Below, one piece after another: positions 9,161-16,798 of a stretch of DNA of 64,000 bases. Within the stretch, counting starts at the first letter, position 1. Each line of letters begins with the position of its first letter. A model generated the notes under the pieces. That model ran no database searches and was not told the DNA's origin. It worked only from the letters and a program-made list of their open reading frames with translations. The stretch comes from JAOZHU01 sp964632845. Its GTDB lineage: Archaea > Thermoproteota > Bathyarchaeia > Bathyarchaeales > Bathycorpusculaceae. A program made the translations under genes and the position numbers. The stretch covers positions 42,818 to 106,817 of the forward strand of contig CAZWDU010000007.1 in NCBI GenBank assembly GCA_964632845.1. The letters run 5' to 3'.

Positions 9161-9172
9161 GTATGGCAAACT

Positions 9173-11077
9173 TTACCAATAAACAGTTGTTGTAACACTA
9201 GAGATGGTAAAAGTAGTGTATTTGGTTCCAGGAGTATATGTTCCAGATAGGTACAGGCCGTCATTAGCTGTGCCAGTTGAACTGCCTCCATAGTAAACAT
9301 TGTACGTGGAGCCTTTTGTGAGAGTGGCTGAAGAGAAAACTACTGACTGATATGCTTTTGTAGGCTTGAAGCTGAAGAGTACAGTTCCATCGCTGGTTTG
9401 AATATTAATTAAGGTTCCAGCCGACATTGATGACCTGAAATTCAGCAATATTGAATATTGAGTTGACGACGTTCCAGGCGCTTGTGCCATACCTGAGCTG
9501 CCTACTGCAAGCAGAAAGCCACCTGTTATTTTGAACGAAACATGATCCAAAGCGCCATTTGCATTGGATGTGGGGCCATTAACGATTACGTAGCCGTCAG
9601 TCATCACAATTGCACCGTTTACGTCGATGCCGTCTCCGGTGGCGTCAACTACAATGTAGCCGCCGTTGATGTAGAGATAACAGTTACCTGAATTTGTGAA
9701 GCCGCCTTGGTCCCTGCCGCCCCCTCGACCGGGTCCTTGAGTGAAGCCGGAGGCATCATTACCTCCCGCGCCATTTATGCCGTCATCGCTTGAGACAATA
9801 TGGATGTTGCCGCCGTTAATTGTGATAATGACGCTTTCAATGCCTTCAAAGGATTTTGCAATGGTAATGTCACCGCCGTTAATTGTTAAAGAGGAGTCAG
9901 CGTGAAAGGCATCATCGCCGCTTGAAATGACAAAAGAACCGCCGTTAATTGTTACTTGTTCATTTGAGTTGATGGCGTCATCAGCAGAATTAACTGTGAT
10001 GGTGCCGGCGTCAATAGTTATGCTAACATTTGCCTTGAGTCCCTTAGCGGATGTGCTTGAATAAATAACGCTGTTACTGCCTCCGCCTGAGGTTAGGCTG
10101 ATTTCCCCACCACTTATGATTATATCGGTCTCGGCATCAACAGCGTCTCCATCAGATGTGATGTTTATTACGCCGTTTTCAACAGAAATGTAGCCCTTTG
10201 CCGAGTCGTCAGCATTATCGGATTTGAGGCCGTCACCGCCAACATTCAAAGTGACCGCGCCGCCTTTAACAACGAGATAGTCTTTACCGCGGATACCATC
10301 ATCTACCGCATTTACAGTGATTGTTCCGCTTTTAATTATGAGGCCGTCTTTGCTTGCGATGCCATCATTGTAGTTTCCGTTAACGTTCAGTGAGCCACTG
10401 CCGAAAATTGTTAGGTCAGACTTGCTGAAAATAGCCGCGTTTGGTTCATCCTCTCCCGCTTCAAGAACGTACGAGGCACTGTCTGCTACATAATTGGCAG
10501 TGTTTTCTTCAAGGATGATAATAGCTTTTTTTGCGCTTAGGATATAAATAGGCGAACTCGTGGAACAGCGAATATTAACACCGTTCAAGATAAGGCGTAT
10601 AGTTTCTTCATCATCTGTATCCACGGTTATTTGCCCATCAGTCAGGGAGCCGCTGATTCGGTATGTGCCTGCAGAGGTAATTGTTATTTTGCCGCCGTCA
10701 ACAGTTGCAACACCCGACGCGTTAACGGTTATTGAATTTCCATTCAACGTTATATTGACAACTGAGGTGCTGTCCCAAACGTAATCTGCTGAGTCCTCAT
10801 GGTCCTCGGCGTTTTCAGCGTACACACTGCTGGCTGTTGGTGAAGGAGTAGTCGATGTCCCATCAGTTCCAGCAGACCCACTACTGGGCGATGGTGAAGG
10901 CGAAGTACTTGGGGTAGGAGTTGGTGTTGAACTGGATGTTGGCGAAGGAGTAGACGAGTCCCCATCACTCCCACCAGATTCAATACCCAATAAATTCATG
11001 CTTGATATTGAATATGCTGTGACAGATACCAGTAGACAAACACATGCCAACACGATGATTAATCTTAGTTTGCCCAT
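9173..11077 (-). CDS. Secreted Cthe_2159-like beta-helix carbohydrate-binding protein
   Basis: The 634-residue protein has a signal peptide or anchor (residues 1-27), a Ser/Thr/Pro/Gly linker (about 35-90) typical of a glycosylated stalk, and a long domain rich in repeats of the pattern N-G-G-x-I-x-I-x-S-x-D-D-G-I. Such regular turns indicate a right-handed parallel beta-helix, as in the calcium- and polygalacturonate-binding Cthe_2159 family. An acidic Asp-rich face could bind calcium. A Gly/Arg-rich insert lies near residue 440. The gene converges on the polyphosphate operon with 12 bp between stops, the neighbourhood also seen in bacteria for this family. Location: outside the cell, probably tethered. 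Confidence 0.78.
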   Translation of the reverse strand: MGKLRLIIVLACVCLLVSVTAYSISSMNLLGIESGGSDGDSSTPSPTSSSTPTPTPSTSPSPSPSSGSAGTDGTSTTPSPTASSVYAENAEDHEDSADYVWDSTSVVNITLNGNSITVNASGVATVDGGKITITSAGTYRISGSLTDGQITVDTDDEETIRLILNGVNIRCSTSSPIYILSAKKAIIILEENTANYVADSASYVLEAGEDEPNAAIFSKSDLTIFGSGSLNVNGNYNDGIASKDGLIIKSGTITVNAVDDGIRGKDYLVVKGGAVTLNVGGDGLKSDNADDSAKGYISVENGVINITSDGDAVDAETDIIISGGEISLTSGGGSNSVIYSSTSAKGLKANVSITIDAGTITVNSADDAINSNEQVTINGGSFVISSGDDAFHADSSLTINGGDITIAKSFEGIESVIITINGGNIHIVSSDDGINGAGGNDASGFTQGPGRGGGRDQGGFTNSGNCYLYINGGYIVVDATGDGIDVNGAIVMTDGYVIVNGPTSNANGALDHVSFKITGGFLLAVGSSGMAQAPGTSSTQYSILLNFRSSMSAGTLINIQTSDGTVLFSFKPTKAYQSVVFSSATLTKGSTYNVYYGGSSTGTANDGLYLSGTYTPGTKYTTFTISSVTTTVYW

Positions 11078-11352
11078 GTTTCATCCGTCGTTTGACGCAT
11101 CGCAGGATATTAAAAGATTTTTCAGGATTGCACCTTAATTGTTGCCAAATTTTCTTATGTGCAAAGAAACAGGGGTCTAAGGTTTTATCGATTACTTCAG
11201 TAAGACAACAGGTGTATCTGCTCGTTTTTCGGCATAATTTCGTAAAACTTAACCAACGTAGACTGCCACTACAACGGGTTCAACCAACAAAGAAAACGTA
11301 AACATTACCCATTGAAGTCGCTTATGCAAAAACCCCGTATTTTTCAACATAG

Positions 11353-11471
11353 TGGTGCGGGGGGTGGGGTTCGAACCCACGAAGGCCTGCGCCAGAGGAT
11401 CTTAAGTCCTCCCCCTTATCTTAGGCTACTGTGTCTGGCCGCCTATTTAGACCTGGCTCGGGTACCCCCGC
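11353..11471 (-). tRNA. tRNA-Leu(UAA) with a 31-nt intron in the D loop
   Basis: On the minus strand the acceptor arms GCGGGGG and CCCCCGC pair, followed by A and an encoded CCA. The anticodon stem GAGGA/TCCTC encloses CTTAAGA, giving anticodon TAA. A long variable arm and T arm GTGGG/CCCAC identify a class II tRNA-Leu. Total length is 119 nt. Removing 31 nt from the D loop (about 11419-11449, uncertain by up to 3 nt because of a repeated TAA) leaves 88 nt, exactly the length of the tRNA-Leu(UAG) at 18825. The insert has a TAGGC/GCCTA stem. An intron here, outside position 37/38, is a non-canonical archaeal intron. Confidence 0.88.
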
Positions 11472-11693
11472 CGCACCAGCCACTACTCTTCACGGGTTAT
11501 TCACGTTTAAGTTTTTTGCATGCAATTGGGCGTTAAGCTGAATGGTGATGTTGTGGCTGAATTAAGGCTAGCAGTTGGATATAAACGCGAAAAGATAATT
11601 ATGGTCTTTGGAGAAGTTGGAAAAGCAATTTGGGTATGGAAAGTAAGAAATAATGCTTCTGCGTAGTAAACTGTTCTCAAAGAGGATTTGGGC

Positions 11694-12125
11694 ATGGATG
11701 AAGTCTTAGAGATGCTGGATAAAACTACGAAGAGGATTCAGCAGGTTTTTGAGGAAAGCAAGGAAACAGCGGCGAAGCAGACGGCGGCTTATGAGCAGGT
11801 GCTGGTTTCGAAGGAGGCTTCTGAAGCGCAGAAGGTTAGGGCTTTGGTTGGAAAAGCGTTTGAATTGGATCGTTTGGAGCGGCTGTCCTCTCAGTTAAGC
11901 TTGCTTTACACGTTGCAGATATTTGCTTTCAAGGTTAAAGTGTTAGAAATTGAGGTAGACAATGTCAACGAGCAGCTTGCGCGGTCAGGGATTCTGGAGA
12001 AGCATATGGAGATAGAGGGTATAAAGAAGAACATTGACGCATTGAAGATACTTGTTGAAGCTCAATATGAATCATTGAAGGAGATACGGGAAAAGCAAAA
12101 TCAAGACTTGCGGTATATCTTCTAG
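11694..12125 (+). CDS. Uncharacterised coiled-coil protein
   Basis: A 143-residue protein with no membrane segment or Cys. It is dominated by heptad-like helices: one from about 1 to 75 and another from about 80 to 138, with Glu/Lys/Gln on the surface. The start is ATG at 11694 with GAGG about ten bases upstream; a TTG two codons earlier is the alternative. It lies between the tRNA-Leu gene and a convergent small Cys-rich gene. The pattern suggests a structural or tethering protein, but nothing identifies the family. Confidence 0.55.
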   Translation: MDEVLEMLDKTTKRIQQVFEESKETAAKQTAAYEQVLVSKEASEAQKVRALVGKAFELDRLERLSSQLSLLYTLQIFAFKVKVLEIEVDNVNEQLARSGILEKHMEIEGIKKNIDALKILVEAQYESLKEIREKQNQDLRYIF

Positions 12126-12161
12126 TTTCTTCACCGCATTTTTCTTTCACTGAAAGCTAGG

Positions 12162-12347
12162 TCAAACGGTGCACTCTTTTTTTCTTTCTTTTGCTTGGCA
12201 CTCGTCACACAGGTCAGAGGTTGGTCTCCTAGCACGTTTTTGGTCAATGTATAGGGGATACTGCCTGCAATTCTTGCACCAATGCCACCTGTCAGGTGGG
12301 GTTCCCTTAACATACTCTACAACTTTTTCCTTAATACACTCCACCAC
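12162..12347 (-). CDS. Small zinc-ribbon-like protein (two CxxC)
   Basis: A 61-residue protein with CKNC near residue 24 and CDEC near residue 47, about 20 residues apart, a usual spacing for a zinc ribbon. The segment between them is basic and aromatic (RQYPLYIDQKRARR). The start is GTG at 12347. The other long reading frame in this region lacks paired cysteines, so this frame is preferred. It may bind nucleic acid or act as a small regulator; no family is assigned. Confidence 0.55.
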   Translation of the reverse strand: MVECIKEKVVEYVKGTPPDRWHWCKNCRQYPLYIDQKRARRPTSDLCDECQAKERKKECTV

Positions 12348-12627
12348 ATAATCACTCTCCCCAAAATTAATTATGTCATTACTGATATTTTTTATTTTTC
12401 CTCTAATAGAGACCTTTGAGGTTGATTATGATTCTGGTATTTTATCAATTCTTCACTTTACAAACAGCCGAGGAGCGCGCGGAACTGAAATATTTTGATT
12501 GAAAATCAAGCGTAACAATCTTCGATTCTGAAAGAATAAATCTGATTAGAAGCATAAAATACATAAACGTTAACACAACACTATTCTCGTACATTGTACG
12601 TTTGCTACGCATCAGAAAGGAAGCAAA

Positions 12628-12750
12628 ATGTTAATGGAAAGCCAAAAGGTATACACCTGTTTCGACTGTCCAGAGTTTAACAGTCTTAAAGGTTGCTGCA
12701 AGAGAGCTAACAAAAGTAAGCCCTGTATTAAGTACAAACCATTAACTTAA
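12628..12750 (+). CDS. Tiny Cys-rich protein (40 aa)
   Basis: An ATG at 12628, preceded by AAAGGAAG about five bases upstream, opens a 40-codon frame ending with TAA at 12748-12750. The product begins MLMESQKVYT and carries CFDC, a CC pair and a final Cys in KPCIKYK. Five cysteines in 40 residues, with CxxC spacing, suggest a metal-binding knuckle. The surrounding 12348-12627 and 12751-12867 stretches are AT-rich and show nothing else. The reading is by eye and the product is hypothetical. Confidence 0.45.
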   Translation: MLMESQKVYTCFDCPEFNSLKGCCKRANKSKPCIKYKPLT

Positions 12751-12867
12751 ACCCATTATAGTTAAATGATGCAATTAAAGTTTCTTGATTAAGTTTTTCT
12801 ACGCTCCAAAATTGTTCTTCAATAGATGAGCGTATTTGCGTTGTGAAATGGCCAAGTTTACAGTGTT

Positions 12868-13512
12868 TTAAAACATATTACATCTCTTGAAGTAAACAAG
12901 CAAACTTGTACATACAATAACTACTATGCTCACAGATGCAAGAACTATTGTTGTTGGGAAAGAGTTTGTTTGTTGCGCTTCTATTGAAGGCGTAGTTTGT
13001 TGTGGTTCCTTTGAAGGCGCTGACTTGTTAACTGTGAATGCTATTGAATTAGAAGAATTCTCGTAAATGAATTTGTTTGCCCAAAGTCCATGAAACTCTA
13101 TGTTCCAGCCCTCACAAACAGTCTGAATAAACAAATTGTGTTCTCCGTCTGTAAGTTTAGTCAGAGTGTCATAGTGGCTAAATGGTTCTGATAAGGTACT
13201 GTTCACCTCAATTGAGCGATATAGTGTGTCATCTAAAATAATTCTAACAGATAACAAAATATTTCTTTTCTCTTCACTTCCTCCTTTAATTAGCCATGAA
13301 TGCTCTGGCTTTGTTATTGTAAAGTTTAGAGGGGCCTCGCTAGAAGAGACTATTTCATTATCGCTTGGTAAATTTATCGAAATAATAGGGGAACTTGCCC
13401 AGCTCTGCTCACCAATAGGATTAGCAGTTGCCAAGTTAACAAACTGAAATCCAATCATTAATGAAACAAAGAGAGAGAATACAAGTGTTATTGCTAATGC
13501 TATTCTCTTCAT
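12868..13512 (-). CDS. Secreted protein with C-terminal membrane anchor
   Basis: The 214-residue protein has a signal peptide (about 1-31, ending ...LATANP), an extracellular beta-rich domain (about 40-165) and a Thr/Pro/Gln stalk. A C-terminal helix follows, with a short basic tail (VYFKRCNMF). N-glycosylation sequons NFT and NSS are present. The ectodomain resembles Ig-like or cadherin-like folds only in pattern (INLPSDNEIVSSSEAPLNF, then DGEHNLFIQ). Its promoter region holds three GTCAAG-type palindromes, also found in front of the secreted-protein pair at 27.3-30.2 kb, so common control is likely. Function unknown. Confidence 0.65.
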   Translation of the reverse strand: MKRIALAITLVFSLFVSLMIGFQFVNLATANPIGEQSWASSPIISINLPSDNEIVSSSEAPLNFTITKPEHSWLIKGGSEEKRNILLSVRIILDDTLYRSIEVNSTLSEPFSHYDTLTKLTDGEHNLFIQTVCEGWNIEFHGLWANKFIYENSSNSIAFTVNKSAPSKEPQQTTPSIEAQQTNSFPTTIVLASVSIVVIVCTSLLVYFKRCNMF

Positions 13513-13559
13513 ATCAACACCAACTAAAGCTAGGTTATTTTTGTCTAAAAGGCTTTTTT

Positions 13560-13654
13560 ATCAAGGAATCTTGACCAAACAAGCCTAAAACTCTCTTCTT
13601 TGGTCAAGTTTTCTTGACTAAGTGAAAAATGCAGTTAGTCAATTTTTTTTTGAC
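13560..13654. promoter_or_regulatory. Array of three GTCAAG-type palindromes
   Basis: Three copies of one imperfect palindrome lie at 13560-13575 (ATCAAGGAATCTTGAC), 13603-13618 (GTCAAGTTTTCTTGAC) and 13638-13654 (GTCAA, a T run, TTGAC). They start 48, 91 and 126 bp upstream of the secreted-protein gene that begins at 13512 and is read leftwards. Starts are 43 and 35 bp apart, close to whole helical turns. The same kind of array stands at 30273-30356. This looks like a multi-site operator for a dimeric regulator. The remaining part of the 304-bp gap 13513-13816 holds the repeat at 13656-13700. Confidence 0.6.
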
Positions 13655-13655
13655 C

Positions 13656-13700
13656 AAGTTTTCTATACTACCCAAAACAGGTCTTTAATGGTGTCATTAG
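13656..13700 (+). repeat. Upstream-element copy 1 of the tRNA-proximal ORF cassette
   Basis: A 45-bp block that matches 14103-14148 at most positions. It shares AAGTTTTCTA, then ACCCAAA, then TCTTTAATGG and TCATTAG. At 14103 the block stands in front of the tRNA-linked ORF at 14201. Here no related ORF follows, so this copy may be a leftover of a duplicated or deleted cassette. It directly abuts the third palindrome of the operator array. Confidence 0.5.
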
Positions 13701-13816
13701 AAAAACAGATTCAGGTTAGGACCAAGTTGGAAACCATTTTCTCTTCAATCTATGGTCTTAACTATAAAGAGGGAAATTAACTGTGTAGTTTCACCCAAAT
13801 GTGGATAGCGTTTTTT

Positions 13817-14020
13817 TTATCTTTCCACTATGAAGGCTATTTTAACAACAGCCCGGTATTCAACAATCTTGTTGTTTTCCACTTTTGCAGTGCAACGCTT
13901 CACATGAAGTGATTTAATGTTCTTAATTGTCTTAGCTGTTTCCTTAACTGCATTGTCAGCTGCCTCTACCCAGCCCTTAGGTGAACTTCCTATCAACTCA
14001 ACTATCTTTACAACTGGCAC
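13817..14020 (-). CDS. Dodecin family flavin-binding protein
   Basis: A 67-residue protein of typical dodecin length and pattern: an N-terminal strand VVKIVELIGSS, the helix GWVEAADNAVKETAKTIKNI, then two long antiparallel strands with LHVKRCTAKV and YRAVVKIAFIVE. Dodecins form 12-subunit hollow spheres that store flavin dimers. The aromatic residue at the start of the helix (W in KGWVEA) fits the conserved S-W-E-D-A region. The start is GTG at 14020. It stands alone between two repeat elements, with no visible operon partner. Confidence 0.85.
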   Translation of the reverse strand: MPVVKIVELIGSSPKGWVEAADNAVKETAKTIKNIKSLHVKRCTAKVENNKIVEYRAVVKIAFIVER

Positions 14021-14102
14021 ATAACCAACCTCTTCTGGTAATAATATAGTCTAAGGAGCTATTATCATTTGGGTTCAGAATGAAATAAACTTCCCTTTCT
14101 CT

Positions 14103-14148
14103 AAGTTTTCTAAACGACCCAAATTTGTTCTTTAATGGTCATTATTAG
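14103..14148 (+). promoter_or_regulatory. Upstream-element copy 2 in front of the tRNA-Arg-linked ORF
   Basis: A 46-bp block ending about 50 bp before the ATG at 14201. It is near-identical to 13656-13700, and its CTTTAATGGTCATTA core is also recognisable at 33737-33760 (CTTTAGTGGTCACTA) before the paralogous ORF at 33811. Placement at a similar distance from two related ORFs suggests a promoter or 5' leader element of the cassette. Confidence 0.5.
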
Positions 14149-14200
14149 GTCAAACAGCACCTCAGGGGTCCACCTTAAACCTATAATGGAACTGAAAAAC

Positions 14201-14608
14201 ATGAAGATTAAATGTGTTAAGGTTGAGTGCCCAGTGTGTAAGGCTTCAGGTTCAATCCAGCTTTTCTTCAACAATAGCTTAGAATTGAGATATGATACGA
14301 CTAGGTATTATTCTCATTTAGACAAAGTTTCTAGGAAGCCTCAGTTTACTTACTGTAAGCTGAATGACCTAGAGGCATTGAAAACTTTATTATTAAACAA
14401 CGGCATTTCACTGAATACTGATGAGGCTAGGAATGGTCAAGTAGGTCAATGGTCAAATAGGAATATCCGTGACCAAAACCTCCAAGCATTAAGCTTTAAA
14501 TTAAAAAATGGGTGGGCGGGTAGCTCAGTACGGATAGAGCATCACCCTCCTAAGGTGGGGGTCGTGGGTTCAAATCCCACCCCGCCCGCCACAAACAGAT
14601 TTTACTGA
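14201..14608 (+). CDS. tRNA-proximal zinc-knuckle ORF reading into tRNA-Arg
   Basis: The frame from ATG 14201 begins MKIKCVKVECPVCKASGS, with CxxC spacing, and continues with YYSHLD, RKPQFTY and a Leu-rich DLEALKTLL stretch. It then passes without a stop through the whole tRNA-Arg gene and ends 17 bp after it. A paralogue at 33811 has the same order (KIKCVK, RHYSHID, RKPQFVY, DQ-LQA). I choose 14201 rather than an upstream ATG at 14135 because it aligns with the paralogue start. Residues after about 103 are tRNA sequence and may not be meaningful protein. Possible roles are a nucleic-acid-binding protein or the N-terminal part of a tRNA-targeting integrase; neither is proven. Confidence 0.5.
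   Translation: MKIKCVKVECPVCKASGSIQLFFNNSLELRYDTTRYYSHLDKVSRKPQFTYCKLNDLEALKTLLLNNGISLNTDEARNGQVGQWSNRNIRDQNLQALSFKLKNGWAGSSVRIEHHPPKVGVVGSNPTPPATNRFY
14514..14591 (+). tRNA. tRNA-Arg(CCU)
   Basis: A 78-nt cloverleaf with acceptor GGGCGGG/CCCGCCC, discriminator G and encoded CCA. The D arm is GCTC...GAGC. The anticodon stem TCACC/GGTGG encloses CTCCTAA, giving anticodon CCT. The T arm is GTGGG/CCCAC around TTCAAAT. No intron is needed. The 5' end lies inside the open reading frame of the upstream cassette ORF, so both may be on one primary transcript. Confidence 0.93.
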
Positions 14609-14656
14609 CCTAACAGTTTGCAAGATTATGCATGCCGTCACTCAGTGTATGCGCGT

Positions 14657-15664
14657 TTAGCTGTAAAATCTTTTAAAAATCCGAGCAACCGTTAAGGTCA
14701 GCCATAGTTGCCTCTCTTTTGTAGCTTCATTTTTCGTGTATGCCTTTTCGTTTGCGCCTTCAACATAGCTCATTCGCCACAAACCATCAGACAATTGGTT
14801 TTCGATAAACCAGTTCAGGGCTTTTCTAATGTCTAAGTCATCCTTTGAATAACCCATCAACGAAAGCGAGTCAAGCGAGGTCACCAGGTTAGACCACCAA
14901 AAGAAGAATCGTACCCAATAGCCTGCTGCTTTGTATGAAGTGTATGCATCTGGCTGGAAAAAGCGTGATTTGAGCAAATCTGCGGCTTTTCTAGCTTCCT
15001 TGTGCTCGCGGTATTTTCTGTGGGCGGCAAAAGCTCGGAGAACCATGTCTGTACAGTTATGGGAGAAGGGCTTTGATCTGTCAGGCTCCACAGGTTCTGC
15101 GTATTCGCTTGTTAGCTTATAGCCTGTTTGTCTATCAAATTTGTGAGTTAATATTGGAACTGCCCATCCGCCATCATCCTGCCTCATCGAAAGCAACCAT
15201 CTAAAGCCTTTTTCTACACGCGGCTCATCCTCGTACCCTGCTCTGATGAGAAGAGCCAGCATCGCTCCAGTATAGTAAGGAGCATATTGGTTTGCAAGCA
15301 TACCTCTGATGTCGCCTTGTTCAGTCTGGCATGAGAAAAGGAACTCAACTGCCTTTCTTGCAGCAGAATGCTCCTTCGCAAGCTCGTATTGCTTGACTAG
15401 CACTCTGAATGCCTTCCACGTCTGGACTAGCGGATAATGATGCTTCGGATAGCTCACTGTTTTTTTCCCGCTATACCTCCATGAGCCATCGGGTTGCTGC
15501 TTTCTAAAAATTTTCTGAACTTCGGGCAACTGCCATATATGATTTATCGGTACTACCTTTTCTTCAAGAAGATCACGTTTAGTGAAGTACACAATAGCTG
15601 CATTACCTGAAGAAAGCAACGTTGGTGTAGGGTCAAACTTGAGTTGTGCCAACCACTTCGTCAA
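14657..15664 (-). CDS. Prenyltransferase/squalene-cyclase-fold repeat protein
   Basis: A 335-residue, largely helical protein with QW-like repeats of the terpenoid cyclase/prenyltransferase alpha-alpha barrel: KQQPDGSWRYSG near residue 54, SCQTEQGDIRGML near 112, MRQDDGGWAVPI near 155 and NQLSDGLWRMSY near 290. The DxDD protonation motif of class II cyclases is not visible, so cyclase activity is doubtful. Proteins of this shape are often annotated only as prenyltransferase and may bind lipids. The start is TTG at 15664. It is convergent with tRNA-Arg and divergent from the coiled-coil gene at 15808. Confidence 0.7.
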   Translation of the reverse strand: MTKWLAQLKFDPTPTLLSSGNAAIVYFTKRDLLEEKVVPINHIWQLPEVQKIFRKQQPDGSWRYSGKKTVSYPKHHYPLVQTWKAFRVLVKQYELAKEHSAARKAVEFLFSCQTEQGDIRGMLANQYAPYYTGAMLALLIRAGYEDEPRVEKGFRWLLSMRQDDGGWAVPILTHKFDRQTGYKLTSEYAEPVEPDRSKPFSHNCTDMVLRAFAAHRKYREHKEARKAADLLKSRFFQPDAYTSYKAAGYWVRFFFWWSNLVTSLDSLSLMGYSKDDLDIRKALNWFIENQLSDGLWRMSYVEGANEKAYTKNEATKERQLWLTLTVARIFKRFYS

Positions 15665-15807
15665 CAGCTTATCGCCCTCTTTCTTATGGCAAAGGGCGAG
15701 CTTTTATTGATTTGCCAAACGAGCCACCTAACTCGTGGAGTATTAGTCTAAAGAAGGCAGCGCGTCACATCACTGTTTAAATATTATCGTACGTACAGTT
15801 TTGGTTT

Positions 15808-16653
15808 ATGGGATACCGCTCGCAAGTCAAGTCATCTAAAAGAAGTCGCGGCAGACAAAGGTCACCGCACGAAAAGAAGAAGACTAAAGGAAAGAAGCAT
15901 CGTTCCAGCGGCAAATACCTGCTAGAAGAAAGCCCCGTTCCAAGTATGGCTGAGGTTGCGGAAAAAACTCTCAGTAGACTGCACAGCTTAGGAAATCAGA
16001 TTTTTGCCGTTTTCCCCTTCAACGTGTACTTTGACGGTTGGCTTGTGAACCTAAAAGATGTTCTGATTACTTTTGAGTCAAGTTCCAACGTAAGCGCCGA
16101 TGAACAGTTCACGCGAGAGTGCGCAAAAGTATTAGCGGATGTTGAGCACCAGCTTGAGGAAAGACGCCGCAAAGAAGTCTCTGTTGAGGAAGCCATCAAA
16201 AGCATTTCAGACCACAAAATCCTTCTTCAACTCAGCGAGGAAGAATACACTGCAAAAACAAGAGTGGTTGAAGGACAGAGAAACAGTGAACTTGCACGCT
16301 TGAAAAACAGCATTGAGGGTTTCAGGAAAGACCTAGCTGATTTGGCTATGGTTAAAGCGGGGCTTTTCAGAGCCATGTCAAAGAATGCTAAAGCGCAAAA
16401 AGAGGCAGAAATAACCCAAAAATTGAACGCTACACAAAATGAGCTTGAATCAGTCGTGCAAAACTCTGCTGTTGAACAGGAAAGCCTCCGAAAAGAGCAT
16501 GAAACGAAAAAACAACTTGCCATTGAACAGATGGAGGAACTTCAGAAAAAAATCGAGGGCTCAGAGATTGACGCTTCTCTAGAGGATAGACGAGTTGCCT
16601 GCGAAGCCCTTGTCAACGCAGTTAATGCGCTTCTTCAAAGAATGCCCGCTTAA
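15808..16653 (+). CDS. Coiled-coil protein with a very basic N-terminal tail
   Basis: The 281-residue protein has a first 40 residues dense in Arg, Lys and Ser, probably disordered and nucleic-acid binding. A compact region about 45-110 includes FAVFPFNVYFDGWLVNLKDV. A long coiled coil (about 110-275) carries heptads of Leu, Glu and Lys. There are no Walker motifs, so it is not an SMC ATPase by itself. It starts at ATG 15808, with no operon partner in the same direction for 330 bp. It could be a chromatin or cytoskeletal accessory protein; the family is not recognised. Confidence 0.6.
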   Translation: MGYRSQVKSSKRSRGRQRSPHEKKKTKGKKHRSSGKYLLEESPVPSMAEVAEKTLSRLHSLGNQIFAVFPFNVYFDGWLVNLKDVLITFESSSNVSADEQFTRECAKVLADVEHQLEERRRKEVSVEEAIKSISDHKILLQLSEEEYTAKTRVVEGQRNSELARLKNSIEGFRKDLADLAMVKAGLFRAMSKNAKAQKEAEITQKLNATQNELESVVQNSAVEQESLRKEHETKKQLAIEQMEELQKKIEGSEIDASLEDRRVACEALVNAVNALLQRMPA

Positions 16654-16773
16654 GCAGGGTGTCTACTCAACACGTACTTTGATGCCGCCTGTTTTTGGAG
16701 CAAGAAGATTGTAACGCGACAAGCAGAATTCTTTATAGTAAACACGAAAGAGAACAATTGTTATTACAAAAGA

Positions 16774-16798
16774 TGGTGCGGGGGGATTTGAACCCCTA
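16774..16798 (-). pseudogene. Degenerate tRNA 3'-end relic
   Basis: On the minus strand this reads AGGGG-TTCAAAT-CCCC followed by CCGCACCA. Compared with tRNA-Leu(UAG) at 18825, the 3' side is four bases short between T loop and CCA, so T stem and acceptor cannot both form. No matching 5' acceptor strand occurs upstream within 150 bases, and no clean anticodon arm is visible. It is best seen as a decayed copy of a tRNA 3' end. A minus-strand frame runs through it, but it lacks support as a gene. Confidence 0.5.

Noticed and set aside
15808..16653. An SMC/Rad50-type ATPase
   Set aside because: The protein has a coiled coil but no Walker A, Walker B or signature motif.
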